From: JAVBNF01 sp031551725
Lineage (GTDB): Bacteria > Bacteroidota > Bacteroidia > Bacteroidales > P3
Reading direction: 5' to 3'
DNA length: 29,813 bases
Assembly (NCBI GenBank): GCA_031551725.1
Contig: JAVBNF010000062.1
Location: forward strand, 1-29,813
The translations under genes were made by a program, and so were the position numbers. Position 1 is the stretch's first letter. Each line of letters starts with the position of its first letter. Shown here one piece after another: positions 1 through 7,230 of this stretch. The notes under the pieces were generated by a model. It did not search any database. It was not told where the DNA came from and was given only the letters and a program-made list of their open reading frames with translations.

Positions 1-504
1 GCCGTTTGTAGGCAAATGCCATCCATTGGGACAAATCCCTTGTTCGCCAAGGGAAGTATTTACCCCCGTATTGGCAACATTGGCATACGCTACCCACCAT
101 GGATAAAGCGTGCCCCAATATTCACAAGCCAACGGATCGGCTTGATTAGCGGAATTATTCATTGGCCCAGGACCCGGACAGTAATACAAGTTTTTCGAAG
201 CGGCAAAGGTGTTTACACTTGATGTGGGAACATTTGGAACAACAGGATTATCCAAACCCTTGCGATACCGCAAATTTTCAGCCATCCAGCGTTTGCCATC
301 GGGCATAATCACGGTTTTGTAGGTTTCGCCATCGCGTGGGTCGGTAAACGTGCCGCCGTCGGTTTGGGCGAGGATTGAGAAGGCAAAGCAGAAATGCAGA
401 AGTGCAAAAGTGCAGAAGACGGTCATTTTTCTGCATTTCTGCGCTCTTGCGCTTCTGCATTCTTGCATTTTTGCATTTCTGCCACGAAGTAATTGTGTTT
501 TCAT
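1..504 (-). CDS. FISUMP-domain surface protein, N-terminal part, cut by the window edge
   Basis: The frame is open from ATG at 504 down to base 1 (168 codons, no stop), so only the N-terminal part is visible. After an Arg/Lys-rich start and a hydrophobic stretch ending in FAFSILAQT (a likely signal peptide, cut near AQ-T) comes a typical FISUMP opening: FTDPRDGETYKTV, MPDGKRWMAENLRY, then CEYWGTLYPW and GICPNGWHLPTNG. The same landmarks occur in the gene at 28305-29813, so the two are paralogs. FISUMP proteins are exported or surface proteins of unknown role in Bacteroidota and Fibrobacteres. The first ~42 codons are made almost entirely from the inverted repeat at 388-482. Met27 (ATG at 426-424) is an alternative start that would remove the basic leader and keep the hydrophobic core. 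A good promoter lies ~300 bases upstream (812-843). Confidence 0.85.
   Translation of the reverse strand, partial: MKTQLLRGRNAKMQECRSARAQKCRKMTVFCTFALLHFCFAFSILAQTDGGTFTDPRDGETYKTVIMPDGKRWMAENLRYRKGLDNPVVPNVPTSSVNTFAASKNLYYCPGPGPMNNSANQADPLACEYWGTLYPWWVAYANVANTGVNTSLGEQGICPNGWHLPTNG
388..482. repeat. Inverted repeat of reiterated GCAGAAATGCA-type words
   Basis: On the plus strand 388-417 repeats the words GCAGAAATGCA, GAAGTGCA and AAAAGTGCA. After a short spacer, 429-482 repeats their complements (TTCTGCATTTCTGC, TTGCATTTTTGCATTTCTGC). The arms are imperfect. The element lies wholly inside the 5' coding part of the FISUMP gene and encodes its basic leader and hydrophobic segment. Confidence 0.8.
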
Positions 505-538
505 GTTGTGTATTTTTAATTGTTATTTATTTCCATCA

Positions 539-553
539 AGCCCCGAAGGGGCT
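539..553 (-). other. Short GC hairpin in the FISUMP leader
   Basis: AGCCCC and GGGGCT form a perfect 6-bp stem around a 3-base loop (UUC on the minus strand). It lies ~35 bases upstream of the FISUMP ATG and has no U-tract, so it is not a standard terminator. It may be a leader structure or a remnant of a dispersed repeat. Confidence 0.5.
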
Positions 554-811
554 GTATGTAAATAAAAAGGCGCAAGTTGAAATCTTATTTTCAAGAGGTA
601 CAGGCAAGCACCCACATCTAAATAAGATACAACTCACGCCGTTGACACAACGCGAGCGTATTGCTTATAAATTCTTAGATGTTGAAAATTTTGCCTGTTT
701 TCTTGAAAAGAATTTAAGCTTACGCTTTTTTTATTTATGTTTAATTAGTGTTTTTCTATAGTTTTATGTTTTGTTTTCTTGTTAACTCGTCACCTTGTCA
801 ACTATTTTTCG

Positions 812-843
812 CAAAGTTATAAATTATTTTCTTCTTTTGCAAA
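812..843 (-). promoter_or_regulatory. Bacteroidota-type promoter reading toward the FISUMP gene
   Basis: Read on the minus strand, TTTG (843-840) is followed 20 bases later by TAACTTTG (819-812), which fits the -33/-7 consensus TTTG...TAnnTTTG. Transcription would start near 806. The next gene downstream is the FISUMP gene at 504, giving a leader of about 300 bases. Confidence 0.65.
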
Positions 844-845
844 TT

Positions 846-1841
846 TTAATTTGTTCCCAAAACTTCCAGAAGTTCATTTAATTTCGGCGTAAGGATGATT
901 TCCGTCCGACGGTTTTTGGCGCGGTTTTCTTTGCTGTCGTTTGCTACCAAGGGAGCATATTCGCCGCGTCCACCGGCAGTGATACGGCTGGAGGCTATGC
1001 CTTTGTTTTCCAACAGAATTTTCACAATGCTGGTGGCGCGCATAACGCTCAAATCCCAGTTGTCTTTTGCTTCGCCTTTGCCGTTGTAGGGAACGTTGTC
1101 GGTATGGCCTTCGATAAGTACATTGATGTCCGGATTTTTTTGCAGCACGTTTCCAACTTCGCGAAGTGCATTTTTACCTTCGGTGGCCACTTCCCAGCTG
1201 CCGGAAGCAAAAAGCAACTTTTCGTCCATCGACACATATACTTTTCCATTTTTCGTGTAAACACTCAAACCTTTGTCTTTAAAGCCCATGAGTGCAGCCA
1301 TCATTTTATCTTTAAGATCTTTCAAATCCTTGTCTTTTTTATCCAAAATGGCTTGGAGCTCGTTTACGCGGGCTTCTTTGGCTTTGAAATCTTCCATCAA
1401 TTTATCCAAGTCGGCTTTTTTGCGGTTAAGTTCGGCTTCCAAAGCGTTCAAATCGCCTTCGCGTTTGGCTAAATCGGCGCGCGTATCTTGCAAATCCTTG
1501 ATGAGCTTTTGATTTTCGGTACGGTTTCCGGCCAATAGAGAACTGTATTTGGTGGTCATTTCATCGTATTCGGCATTTAACTTATCCAGTTCGTTTTTTG
1601 CAGAACGATAATCTAAATTAAGTGCATCAAATTCATTTTGAAGTTTTTCCAAATTCGCTTTTGTGCGTTCCAAGTCACTTTTGGCTTCTTTTAAATCAAC
1701 GCCTAAATCGTGATTTTGTTTTTCCAATTTCGCATTTTTTTGCGATGCTTCATTATATTTTCCTTCCAAATCGTTGTATTTTTGCATCGAAACACAAGAA
1801 GCGAGGGAAAGAACGAATGTTAGAACAATTAATTTTTTCAT
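846..1841 (-). CDS. OmpA-family peptidoglycan-binding lipoprotein with long coiled coil
   Basis: The 331-residue protein starts MKKLIVLTFVLSLASC, a lipoprotein signal with the acylated Cys at 16. Residues ~20-190 are a heptad-like Lys/Glu/Leu-rich coiled coil. Residues ~210-320 are an OmpA C-terminal domain: IEGHTDNVPY (243-252) and NRAKNRRTEI (306-315) carry the Asp and Arg that bind diaminopimelate in this family. It should be anchored in the outer membrane, with the OmpA domain gripping peptidoglycan and the coiled coil acting as a spacer. It lies 76 bases downstream of the exonuclease III gene on the same strand, with no clear promoter of its own. The family is certain; a Pal-like structural role is inferred. 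Confidence 0.9.
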   Translation of the reverse strand: MKKLIVLTFVLSLASCVSMQKYNDLEGKYNEASQKNAKLEKQNHDLGVDLKEAKSDLERTKANLEKLQNEFDALNLDYRSAKNELDKLNAEYDEMTTKYSSLLAGNRTENQKLIKDLQDTRADLAKREGDLNALEAELNRKKADLDKLMEDFKAKEARVNELQAILDKKDKDLKDLKDKMMAALMGFKDKGLSVYTKNGKVYVSMDEKLLFASGSWEVATEGKNALREVGNVLQKNPDINVLIEGHTDNVPYNGKGEAKDNWDLSVMRATSIVKILLENKGIASSRITAGGRGEYAPLVANDSKENRAKNRRTEIILTPKLNELLEVLGTN

Positions 1842-1860
1842 TTTAGTTGTGAATTATGAG

Positions 1861-1896
1861 TGTCGTGGCGAACGCCGGAGGCATGTGGCCATCCCG
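1861..1896. repeat. GC-rich hairpin patch between xth and the OmpA-like gene
   Basis: A GC-rich island in an AT-rich spacer. It contains the perfect hairpin GGCG-AA-CGCC (1867-1876), followed by a GGC...GCC-rich stretch (1881-1890). There is no U-tract on the minus strand, so it is unlikely to be a terminator. It could be a short dispersed repeat or an intercistronic mRNA structure. Confidence 0.4.
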
Positions 1897-1917
1897 TTCA
1901 ATTATATAATTTGTTAA

Positions 1918-2691
1918 TTAAAAATCTATCTCCAATGTTATCGGGCAATGGTCGGAATGCACAACATCTTGTAGAATTCCGGCGTTTTTCATTCGATTGG
2001 CAATGCTTTCGCTAACGAGTTCGTAATCGATACGCCAGCCCAAATTGCGATCGCGAGCACGTGTGCGAAAACTCCACCATGAGTATTGATGCGCTTCATT
2101 CGGATGAAGCTTTCTGAACGAATCTACAAAACCGCTTTTCATAAAACCATCAATCCATTCGCGTTCTTCGGGCAAAAAGCCGGATGATTTCGCATTGCGG
2201 ATAGGGTCATGAATATCAATGGGCTCGTGACAAATATTATAGTCGCCGCACAAAATTAGGTTCGGACGTGTTTTCTGTAATTCCTTGATATAATTTTGAA
2301 AATCGGCCAGCCATTGCATTTTAAAATCCTGACGTTCGTCGCCGCTTGTGCCGGAAGGGTGATAAACACTGACAACCGAAACATCGCCATAATCGGCGCG
2401 GATAAAACGTCCTTCGCGATCGTATTTTTCAATGCCCATGCCAAATTGCACCTGGTCGGGTTGCTGTTTGGTAAAAATCGCGACGCCGCTGTAACCTTTT
2501 TTCTCAGCCGGATAGCAAAAACAACGATAGCCGATCGATTCGAAATCCAAAATCGGAATTTGTTCGGTTTGCGCTTTCAGTTCCTGCAAACAGATGATAT
2601 CCGGATTTTCAAGCATCAGCCAATCGATAAACCCTTTCGAAATAGCCGCGCGGATGCCGTTTACATTATATGAGATAATCTTTTTCATCAT
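1918..2691 (-). CDS. xth: Exodeoxyribonuclease III (AP endonuclease)
   Basis: A 257-residue protein of the exonuclease III/APE1 family, which cleaves DNA 5' of abasic sites and removes 3' blocking groups in base-excision repair. Visible active-site motifs are NVNGIRAA (Asn9), LQEL (metal-binding Glu37), VYHPSG, GDYNICH (Asp150, Asn152) and the C-terminal SDHCPI (Asp247, His248). Length and motif order are normal for the family. The start is either of two adjacent ATGs (2691 or 2688); MKKIISYNVNG from the second is equally good. It heads the minus-strand pair with the OmpA-like gene and is divergent from the Uma2 gene. Confidence 0.95.
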   Translation of the reverse strand: MMKKIISYNVNGIRAAISKGFIDWLMLENPDIICLQELKAQTEQIPILDFESIGYRCFCYPAEKKGYSGVAIFTKQQPDQVQFGMGIEKYDREGRFIRADYGDVSVVSVYHPSGTSGDERQDFKMQWLADFQNYIKELQKTRPNLILCGDYNICHEPIDIHDPIRNAKSSGFLPEEREWIDGFMKSGFVDSFRKLHPNEAHQYSWWSFRTRARDRNLGWRIDYELVSESIANRMKNAGILQDVVHSDHCPITLEIDF

Positions 2692-2786
2692 CTACAAAAT
2701 TACGCCAAACTTTGCAGCAATTTTTGTGCCAAAAGAGAATTTTATTAACAAGATATTTTGAATAACATGTTAAAAAGAATCAAAAA

Positions 2787-2826
2787 TTAACAAATCGTTA
2801 ACATTTGTTAAGAATAGTTAACTATT
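2787..2826. promoter_or_regulatory. Cluster of GTTAAC palindromes in the divergent xth/Uma2 region
   Basis: TTAACAAAT (2787-2795) and ATTTGTTAA (2803-2811) form a perfect 9-bp inverted repeat around CGTTAAC. Immediately after lies a perfect 14-bp palindrome, AATAGTTAACTATT (2813-2826). Both are centred on GTTAAC and end ~20 bases before the Uma2 -33 box, where an activator or repressor could bind. No regulator is identified. Confidence 0.4.
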
Positions 2827-2846
2827 TTATTTGCAATAAATTATAT

Positions 2847-2877
2847 TTTGTTTTTTTAATAATATTACCTAACTTTG
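2847..2877 (+). promoter_or_regulatory. Promoter of the Uma2 gene
   Basis: TTTG (2847-2850), 19 bases, then TAACTTTG (2870-2877): a textbook Bacteroidota promoter. Transcription should start near 2882, giving a leader of only ~13 bases before the ATG at 2895. Confidence 0.8.
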
Positions 2878-2894
2878 TAAAAAAAATTTGAATT

Positions 2895-3593
2895 ATGCAA
2901 AATAAAGAAAAACAAAATGCTCAAGAAGAGGGTGAAAAACGGGATTTGAAAGAATATCCTGAAATTGAAAATGACGAACAGCTGACAGCAAGAGAACCTG
3001 TTGTGCTTTATGGACCCTTGGATTTGGATGAAACGAAACAATATACGTATGCCGATTATTTAACTTGGTTTGACGATAAACGCCGGGAATTAATTAACGG
3101 TTTCATACATCTTTTATCCGCTCCGCTTCGAAAACACATGGAAGCAAATAGACATCTGTATCGTTGTTTGGATAATTATATAATAAAGCGAAAAGGTAAT
3201 TGTAAAGTGTATTTTGCTCCGTTTGATGTTCGTTTACCAATACATGGGGGCATGGAAGATGATAAAATTTACGATACCGTTCAACCCGATATTTGTGTGG
3301 TTTGCGATTTGTCGAAATTGGATGAAAAAGGCTGTATCGGCGCGCCGGATATGATTGTGGAAATCGAATCGAAATCGACCAAAAAGAAGGATTGGGTGGA
3401 TAAGATGGATTTGTATCAACGTGCCGGTGTGAAAGAATATTGGATTGTTTCTTACACTGAAAAAACAGTAAATGTATTTCTTTTGAAAGATGATGGTTTG
3501 TTTGATAACGGAACGTTCTATGAAAATGGAAAAATCCCGGTAAAAACCTTACCGGGATTAGAAATAGAGGTAGACGAAATTTTTGCAGAATGA
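2895..3593 (+). CDS. Uma2-family (DUF820) putative restriction-endonuclease-like protein
   Basis: A 232-residue protein of the Uma2/DUF820 family, which has a PD-(D/E)XK nuclease fold. The first ~45 residues are charged and low in complexity. The conserved core runs from YADYLTWFDDKRRELINGF through QPDICVV and GAPDMIVEIESKSTKKKDWVDK to YQRAGVKEYWIVS. The Asp of PDM and the E-S-K of VEIESKS match the expected PD...ExK catalytic set. Members are often present in many copies per genome and their biological role is poorly known. It has its own promoter and no partner gene. Its stop abuts the stop of the convergent PII-like gene. A perfect 11-bp hairpin lies inside the coding region near the end (3533-3559). 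Confidence 0.85.
   Translation: MQNKEKQNAQEEGEKRDLKEYPEIENDEQLTAREPVVLYGPLDLDETKQYTYADYLTWFDDKRRELINGFIHLLSAPLRKHMEANRHLYRCLDNYIIKRKGNCKVYFAPFDVRLPIHGGMEDDKIYDTVQPDICVVCDLSKLDEKGCIGAPDMIVEIESKSTKKKDWVDKMDLYQRAGVKEYWIVSYTEKTVNVFLLKDDGLFDNGTFYENGKIPVKTLPGLEIEVDEIFAE
3533..3559. other. Perfect 11-bp hairpin inside the Uma2 coding region
   Basis: AATCCCGGTAA (3533-3543) and TTACCGGGATT (3549-3559) pair perfectly around a 5-base loop. It codes for part of the KIPVKTLPGLE segment, ~35 bases before the stop. No U-tract follows, so termination is unproven; it might protect the 3' end of the mRNA. Confidence 0.6.
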
Positions 3594-3603
3594 TTACATT
3601 CTG
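3586..3603. other. Stem-loop spanning two abutting stop codons
   Basis: CAGAATG (3586-3592) pairs perfectly with CATTCTG (3597-3603) around a 4-base loop. The plus-strand stop TGA (3591-3593) and the minus-strand stop TAA (3596-3594) sit side by side in it. The convergent genes therefore share a small symmetrical 3' structure and have no intergenic space. Confidence 0.55.
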
Positions 3604-3887
3604 TTCTCGATATGCCAAACAAAAGCGTTGATGCCTTGTTCTTCTACCTGGCTGTTGAGTTCGCGCAAGGAATTTAACAACGGTTCTACTTTGTGATCTT
3701 CAACAACACAAAGAACTGTACTGTTTTTAGAAGGCCATGCGTGGGACCCTAAATGCGGTTCGCCTTTATCACCGCCACGCCCGAAAGTTTCTTCCCATTT
3801 GGTATATCCCCGAATGTGATTTTGATTGATAATATCCAAAATCTCGTCTGTTAATGCCTGTCCGTATATGATTAAAACTGATTTCAT
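3594..3887 (-). CDS. Small PII-like protein at the end of the efflux cluster
   Basis: A 97-residue soluble protein resembling PII/CutA-like ferredoxin-fold proteins. It has a beta strand (SVLIIYGQ), a helix (EILDIINQ), a long loop, a second beta strand (TVLCVVED), a helix (VEPLLNSLREL) and a terminal strand (INAFVWHIE). The loop GRGGDKGEPHLGSHAWPSKN holds His45, His49 and Trp51 where PII proteins have their ligand/T-loop. Small PII-like proteins of this kind are known to me beside RND pumps in Bacteroidales, and DUF3240-type proteins beside metal RND pumps elsewhere; the exact family is not certain. It lies 93 bases downstream of the RND gene on the same strand, so a sensing or modulating role for the pump is inferred. 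Confidence 0.65.
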   Translation of the reverse strand: MKSVLIIYGQALTDEILDIINQNHIRGYTKWEETFGRGGDKGEPHLGSHAWPSKNSTVLCVVEDHKVEPLLNSLRELNSQVEEQGINAFVWHIENRM

Positions 3888-3894
3888 GTTTTTT

Positions 3895-3979
3895 AGTTAT
3901 GAGTTATGAACTATGAGTTATGAACTATGAGAGCGAGTGATAAAAAACTCATCACTCATCTCTCATAACTCATCACTAA
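3895..3979. repeat. Tandem/inverted ATGAGTTATGAACT word repeat between RND and PII-like genes
   Basis: Two direct copies of ATGAGTTATGAACT (within 3895-3929) face reverse-complement words (CTCATCACTCATC, CTCATAACTCATCACT, 3948-3977). The result is an imperfect palindrome filling the spacer between the RND gene and the PII-like gene. Confidence 0.75.
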
Positions 3980-3980
3980 T

Positions 3981-6900
3981 TTAATTTTCCAAACTTTCTT
4001 TTCTTTGTTTCTTCAATCCTCTTGCCGAGAATGACGAATAAATAGCAGGAATTACCAACAATGTCAAGATGGTTGAGAATGTCAAACCACCGATAATGGC
4101 AATACCCATCGGTTTCCATGTTTCAGAACCTTCGCCGGATCCGAATGCCAACGGCACCATCCCTAAAATAGTTGTCAATGTGGTCATCAATACCGGACGT
4201 AAACGCGATTTACCTGCGGTAATAACGGATGTGCTGATGCTCATTCCGCGTTCGCGTTGCAAGTTGGTAAAGTCAACCATCACAATACCGTTTTTCACAA
4301 CAATACCTACCAACATGATGGCGCCCACAAAGGCAATCATACTCAACGGTGTTCCGCTCACCCACAAGGCAAGGAATACGCCGGTAAATGCGAACGGAAT
4401 CGAAAGCATGATGATAAAAGGCATACGGAACGATTCGAACTGCACGGCCATTACGATATATACCAAAACGATAATCAACATCAAGAGTGTTAACAAATCT
4501 TGAAAAGATTCCTGTTGATCTTCGATACTTCCTCCAAGTGTGACTTCAATACCTGCCGGAAGCATCATTTGGGCAACTTCTTTTTGCGTTGCGGCAGCCA
4601 CATCTCCCAAAGCTGCGCCATATAAAGAAGCAGAAACGGTGATTACACGTTGGCGGTTTTCGTGTTCAATCGTCGGCGGCGCAAAGGCTTCCGTTACTTT
4701 TGCAACTTCGCGCAAGCGGATGGCCTGTCCTTTACTGTTATACAATAAAATATTTTCGATATCTTCAACAGAAGTACGGAATTCATCATCATAACGAACA
4801 ACAATGTCGTATTCATTTCCGTCTTCGCGGAATTTCGAAGCCGTCATACCATTGATACGGTTGTAGACAAAGGTAGACGCAGTAACCGTATTCATGCCGA
4901 ATTGCGCCAAGCGGTCGCGGTCAAACTCAACGCGCATTTGCGAAACCATTTTATCGCGGCTGATTTTAATGTCGCGTGTGCCGGGTACATCTTTCATCAA
5001 TTCGGCCACTTGGTTGGCTACAATATCAGCGGCTTCCAAATCATAACCGAAAACTTTCACATCTACGGTGCTGCTTCCTCCGAAACCGCCGCCGTTACGG
5101 CCACCCGGATCAACGGAGTATTTTACAAGTTCCGGATATTTGGCGAAAATCTTACGCATAACATCTCCGATTTCGAACATTGATCTCGAACGGCTTTTCA
5201 AGTCCTTCAACTGAATATTGTATGAAACACCATGAGAACCGGTGCTTCCGCCAAATAAAGCGGCAATGGTAGCCTTATCGTCGGCACCTACGCTCTGGCT
5301 AATTGTACGGATTTCCGGACAGGCTTCCCTGATTTCTTTTTGTACTTGATCGGCCACCGATTTCGTATATTCCAAACCGCTGCCGGAAGGAAGTTCAAAC
5401 GAAGCTGAAATGGTGCCGTTATCCGATGCGGGGAACAACTCCGTGGGAACTCGGGATAGCAATGCCAAACTGGCTATAAAAATTGCAAAAGACCCGATAA
5501 TAGTTACTGTTCGATGTCGAACCACCCATGTGAGCAATCGTTCGTATCCGTTTTCAAATCTTTCAAGAAATTGTTCAATCGGACGGAATAGAATTCCCAA
5601 GCCTTTGTATGTGTGAGAAGCACGAACGTTCAGCAATTTTGCGGAAAGCATCGGCGTAAGCGTAATCGCCGCCAAGGTTGAAATTAAAATGGTAATGGTT
5701 ACAATCCAACCCAATTGTTTGAACATGATACCTGCCATACCGCTAACCATCGTCAACGGCCAGAATACCGCAACAACCGTCAGCGTTGTGGCAATAACCG
5801 CAAGCCATACCTCATTGGTTGCATAAATAGCGGCATCTTTCGGTTTCGAACCGCGTTCGATATGTTTGGTAATATTTTCCAAAACCACAATCGCATCATC
5901 CACAACCATACCAATGGCGATGGAAAGCGAACTGAGCGAGATAATATTGATAGAACCTCCGGTCATCAACAGGTAGACAAAGCCCGAAATCAACGACACA
6001 GGAATCGTAAGTACGATAATAAACGTTGCCCGCCAGCGGCCCAAGAAAAAGAGCACTACGAGCACAACGAAGATAAACGCGTACATGACCGTTTCGCTCA
6101 AACTATTGATACTATTGGTGATGTTGGTTGTTGTATCCATCATCACATCCACATGCACGTCTGCCGGCAATGTTTTTTGCAATTCGGGAAGCGCTTTCTT
6201 GATTTTGTTGGCAATACCCACCGAGTTGGCGCCCGATTGTTTTTGAATCACAAGCATAACGCCCGGCTTGCCGTCTACGGTCGAAAGCAACGTCATCTTA
6301 TGAATGGTGTCTTTTACGTCGGCAACGTCGGAAATATGAATTTCTTTGCCGCCGTAGTTGGCAACAACAATATTCTTAACTTCGTTGCTTTCCAGAAATT
6401 CCGATTCGATACGCAGCGAAGAACGTTCGTTACCGATATCGAGCGAACCTGCCGGCATGTTAATGTTTTCCTGTGCAATAATGGAGCCGATTTGCTCAAC
6501 GGTGAGCTTATAGGCTTCCAATTTATTCGGATCCACGTTAATTTGGATTTCACGGATTGGAGCGCCGCTAATACTAACTGCACCTACTCCATTGATACGG
6601 TTCAGCGGGTTGGCTATTTTTTCTTCCAGCAATTTGTTTAAGCCCTGATAGCTTTCGTTTGCTGTTGCGGACAAGTACATGATCGGGATCATACTTGTGC
6701 TAAATTTAAACAACATCGGCTGCTCTACATCATCAGGCAGCAGCGACTGCACACGCCCGATTACGTCGCGCACATCGTTCGACGCTTCGTCCAGATTCGA
6801 ACCCCACTCAAATTCAAGCGTTACCAGCGAAAGGTTGTCTTGCGATTTTGAAGTGATTTTTTTCAAATTGGACACCGTGTTCAGGTTGTCCTCTAATATT

Positions 6901-7094
6901 TTGGTAACGTTCTGCTCAATATCCACGGCACTTGCTCCGGGATAACTGGTGAGCAAACTCAAGGTTGGAATTTCCATTTCCGGCATCAAGTCGATCGAAA
7001 GCCGGGTGAGTGAAAACAAACCCAACACGATGGCGCCGACGAAAATCAAAATGACCGAAATCGGCTTCCGGACGGAGGTTTCGTATATCTTCAT
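3981..7094 (-). CDS. RND-family efflux pump inner-membrane transporter (AcrB/HAE1-like)
   Basis: A full-length 1037-residue RND transporter. It starts with MKIYETSVRKPISVILIFVG (TM1), followed by the first periplasmic porter domain (EIPTLSLLTSYPGASAVDIE), TM segments from ~335, and GMVVDDAIVVLENI, whose Asp399-Asp400 are the proton-relay residues of TM4. A second, homologous half follows with a large periplasmic loop (~540-850) and a C-terminal TM bundle containing VGIVVKNGIVMVDF. The pump trimer in the inner membrane should use the proton gradient to drive substrates through the fusion protein and TolC-like channel encoded just upstream. The HAE1-like sequence favours hydrophobic or amphiphilic compounds, but the substrate cannot be read from sequence. 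A Gly-rich patch (DPGGRNGGGFGGSST) lies in the second porter domain. Confidence 0.95.
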   Translation of the reverse strand: MKIYETSVRKPISVILIFVGAIVLGLFSLTRLSIDLMPEMEIPTLSLLTSYPGASAVDIEQNVTKILEDNLNTVSNLKKITSKSQDNLSLVTLEFEWGSNLDEASNDVRDVIGRVQSLLPDDVEQPMLFKFSTSMIPIMYLSATANESYQGLNKLLEEKIANPLNRINGVGAVSISGAPIREIQINVDPNKLEAYKLTVEQIGSIIAQENINMPAGSLDIGNERSSLRIESEFLESNEVKNIVVANYGGKEIHISDVADVKDTIHKMTLLSTVDGKPGVMLVIQKQSGANSVGIANKIKKALPELQKTLPADVHVDVMMDTTTNITNSINSLSETVMYAFIFVVLVVLFFLGRWRATFIIVLTIPVSLISGFVYLLMTGGSINIISLSSLSIAIGMVVDDAIVVLENITKHIERGSKPKDAAIYATNEVWLAVIATTLTVVAVFWPLTMVSGMAGIMFKQLGWIVTITILISTLAAITLTPMLSAKLLNVRASHTYKGLGILFRPIEQFLERFENGYERLLTWVVRHRTVTIIGSFAIFIASLALLSRVPTELFPASDNGTISASFELPSGSGLEYTKSVADQVQKEIREACPEIRTISQSVGADDKATIAALFGGSTGSHGVSYNIQLKDLKSRSRSMFEIGDVMRKIFAKYPELVKYSVDPGGRNGGGFGGSSTVDVKVFGYDLEAADIVANQVAELMKDVPGTRDIKISRDKMVSQMRVEFDRDRLAQFGMNTVTASTFVYNRINGMTASKFREDGNEYDIVVRYDDEFRTSVEDIENILLYNSKGQAIRLREVAKVTEAFAPPTIEHENRQRVITVSASLYGAALGDVAAATQKEVAQMMLPAGIEVTLGGSIEDQQESFQDLLTLLMLIIVLVYIVMAVQFESFRMPFIIMLSIPFAFTGVFLALWVSGTPLSMIAFVGAIMLVGIVVKNGIVMVDFTNLQRERGMSISTSVITAGKSRLRPVLMTTLTTILGMVPLAFGSGEGSETWKPMGIAIIGGLTFSTILTLLVIPAIYSSFSARGLKKQRKESLEN

Positions 7095-7131
7095 AATTTA
7101 TTTGCTAATTTTAACGTTATTCATTTGATAT

Positions 7132-7230
7132 AAATTAAAAATTAAGAATTAAAAAATTAAGGTTTCCGAAACCGATATTTAGTTAATTCCTAATTTTTAA
7201 TTTTTAATTCTTAATTCTTAATTCTTAATT
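7132..7230. repeat. AT-rich inverted word repeat with a central GGTTTCCGAAACC hairpin
   Basis: AATTAAAAATTAAGAATTAA-type words (7132-7160) face TAATTTTTAATTCTTAATTC-type words (7183-7230). A 13-bp palindrome, GGTTTC-C-GAAACC (7161-7173), sits between them. The right arm runs into the membrane-fusion gene, providing its last codons (Ile-Lys-Asn) and its stop. Confidence 0.75.

Larger units (their letters stand above)
505..845. other. Gene-free, AT-rich interval between OmpA-like and FISUMP genes
   Basis: No convincing gene is seen on either strand. The interval holds a minus-strand promoter next to the OmpA-like stop (812-843) and a strong hairpin at 539-553. If the promoter serves the FISUMP gene, most of this interval is a ~300-base untranslated leader. 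Confidence 0.6.

Noticed and set aside
375..761. 128-codon plus-strand open frame with hydrophobic start
   Set aside because: It is built from the inverted repeat antisense to the FISUMP start plus AT-rich spacer; no promoter, no family resemblance.
2695..2702. TAATTTTG as the xth promoter
   Set aside because: It lies four bases from the first ATG and has no -33 box at proper spacing.
3895..3979. CRISPR-like array
   Set aside because: Units are short, adjacent and degenerate with no unique spacers; no cas genes.
5715..6641. 308-codon plus-strand open frame
   Set aside because: It is antisense to the RND pump; its His/Arg/Asn-rich composition is that of a complementary frame, with no domain.
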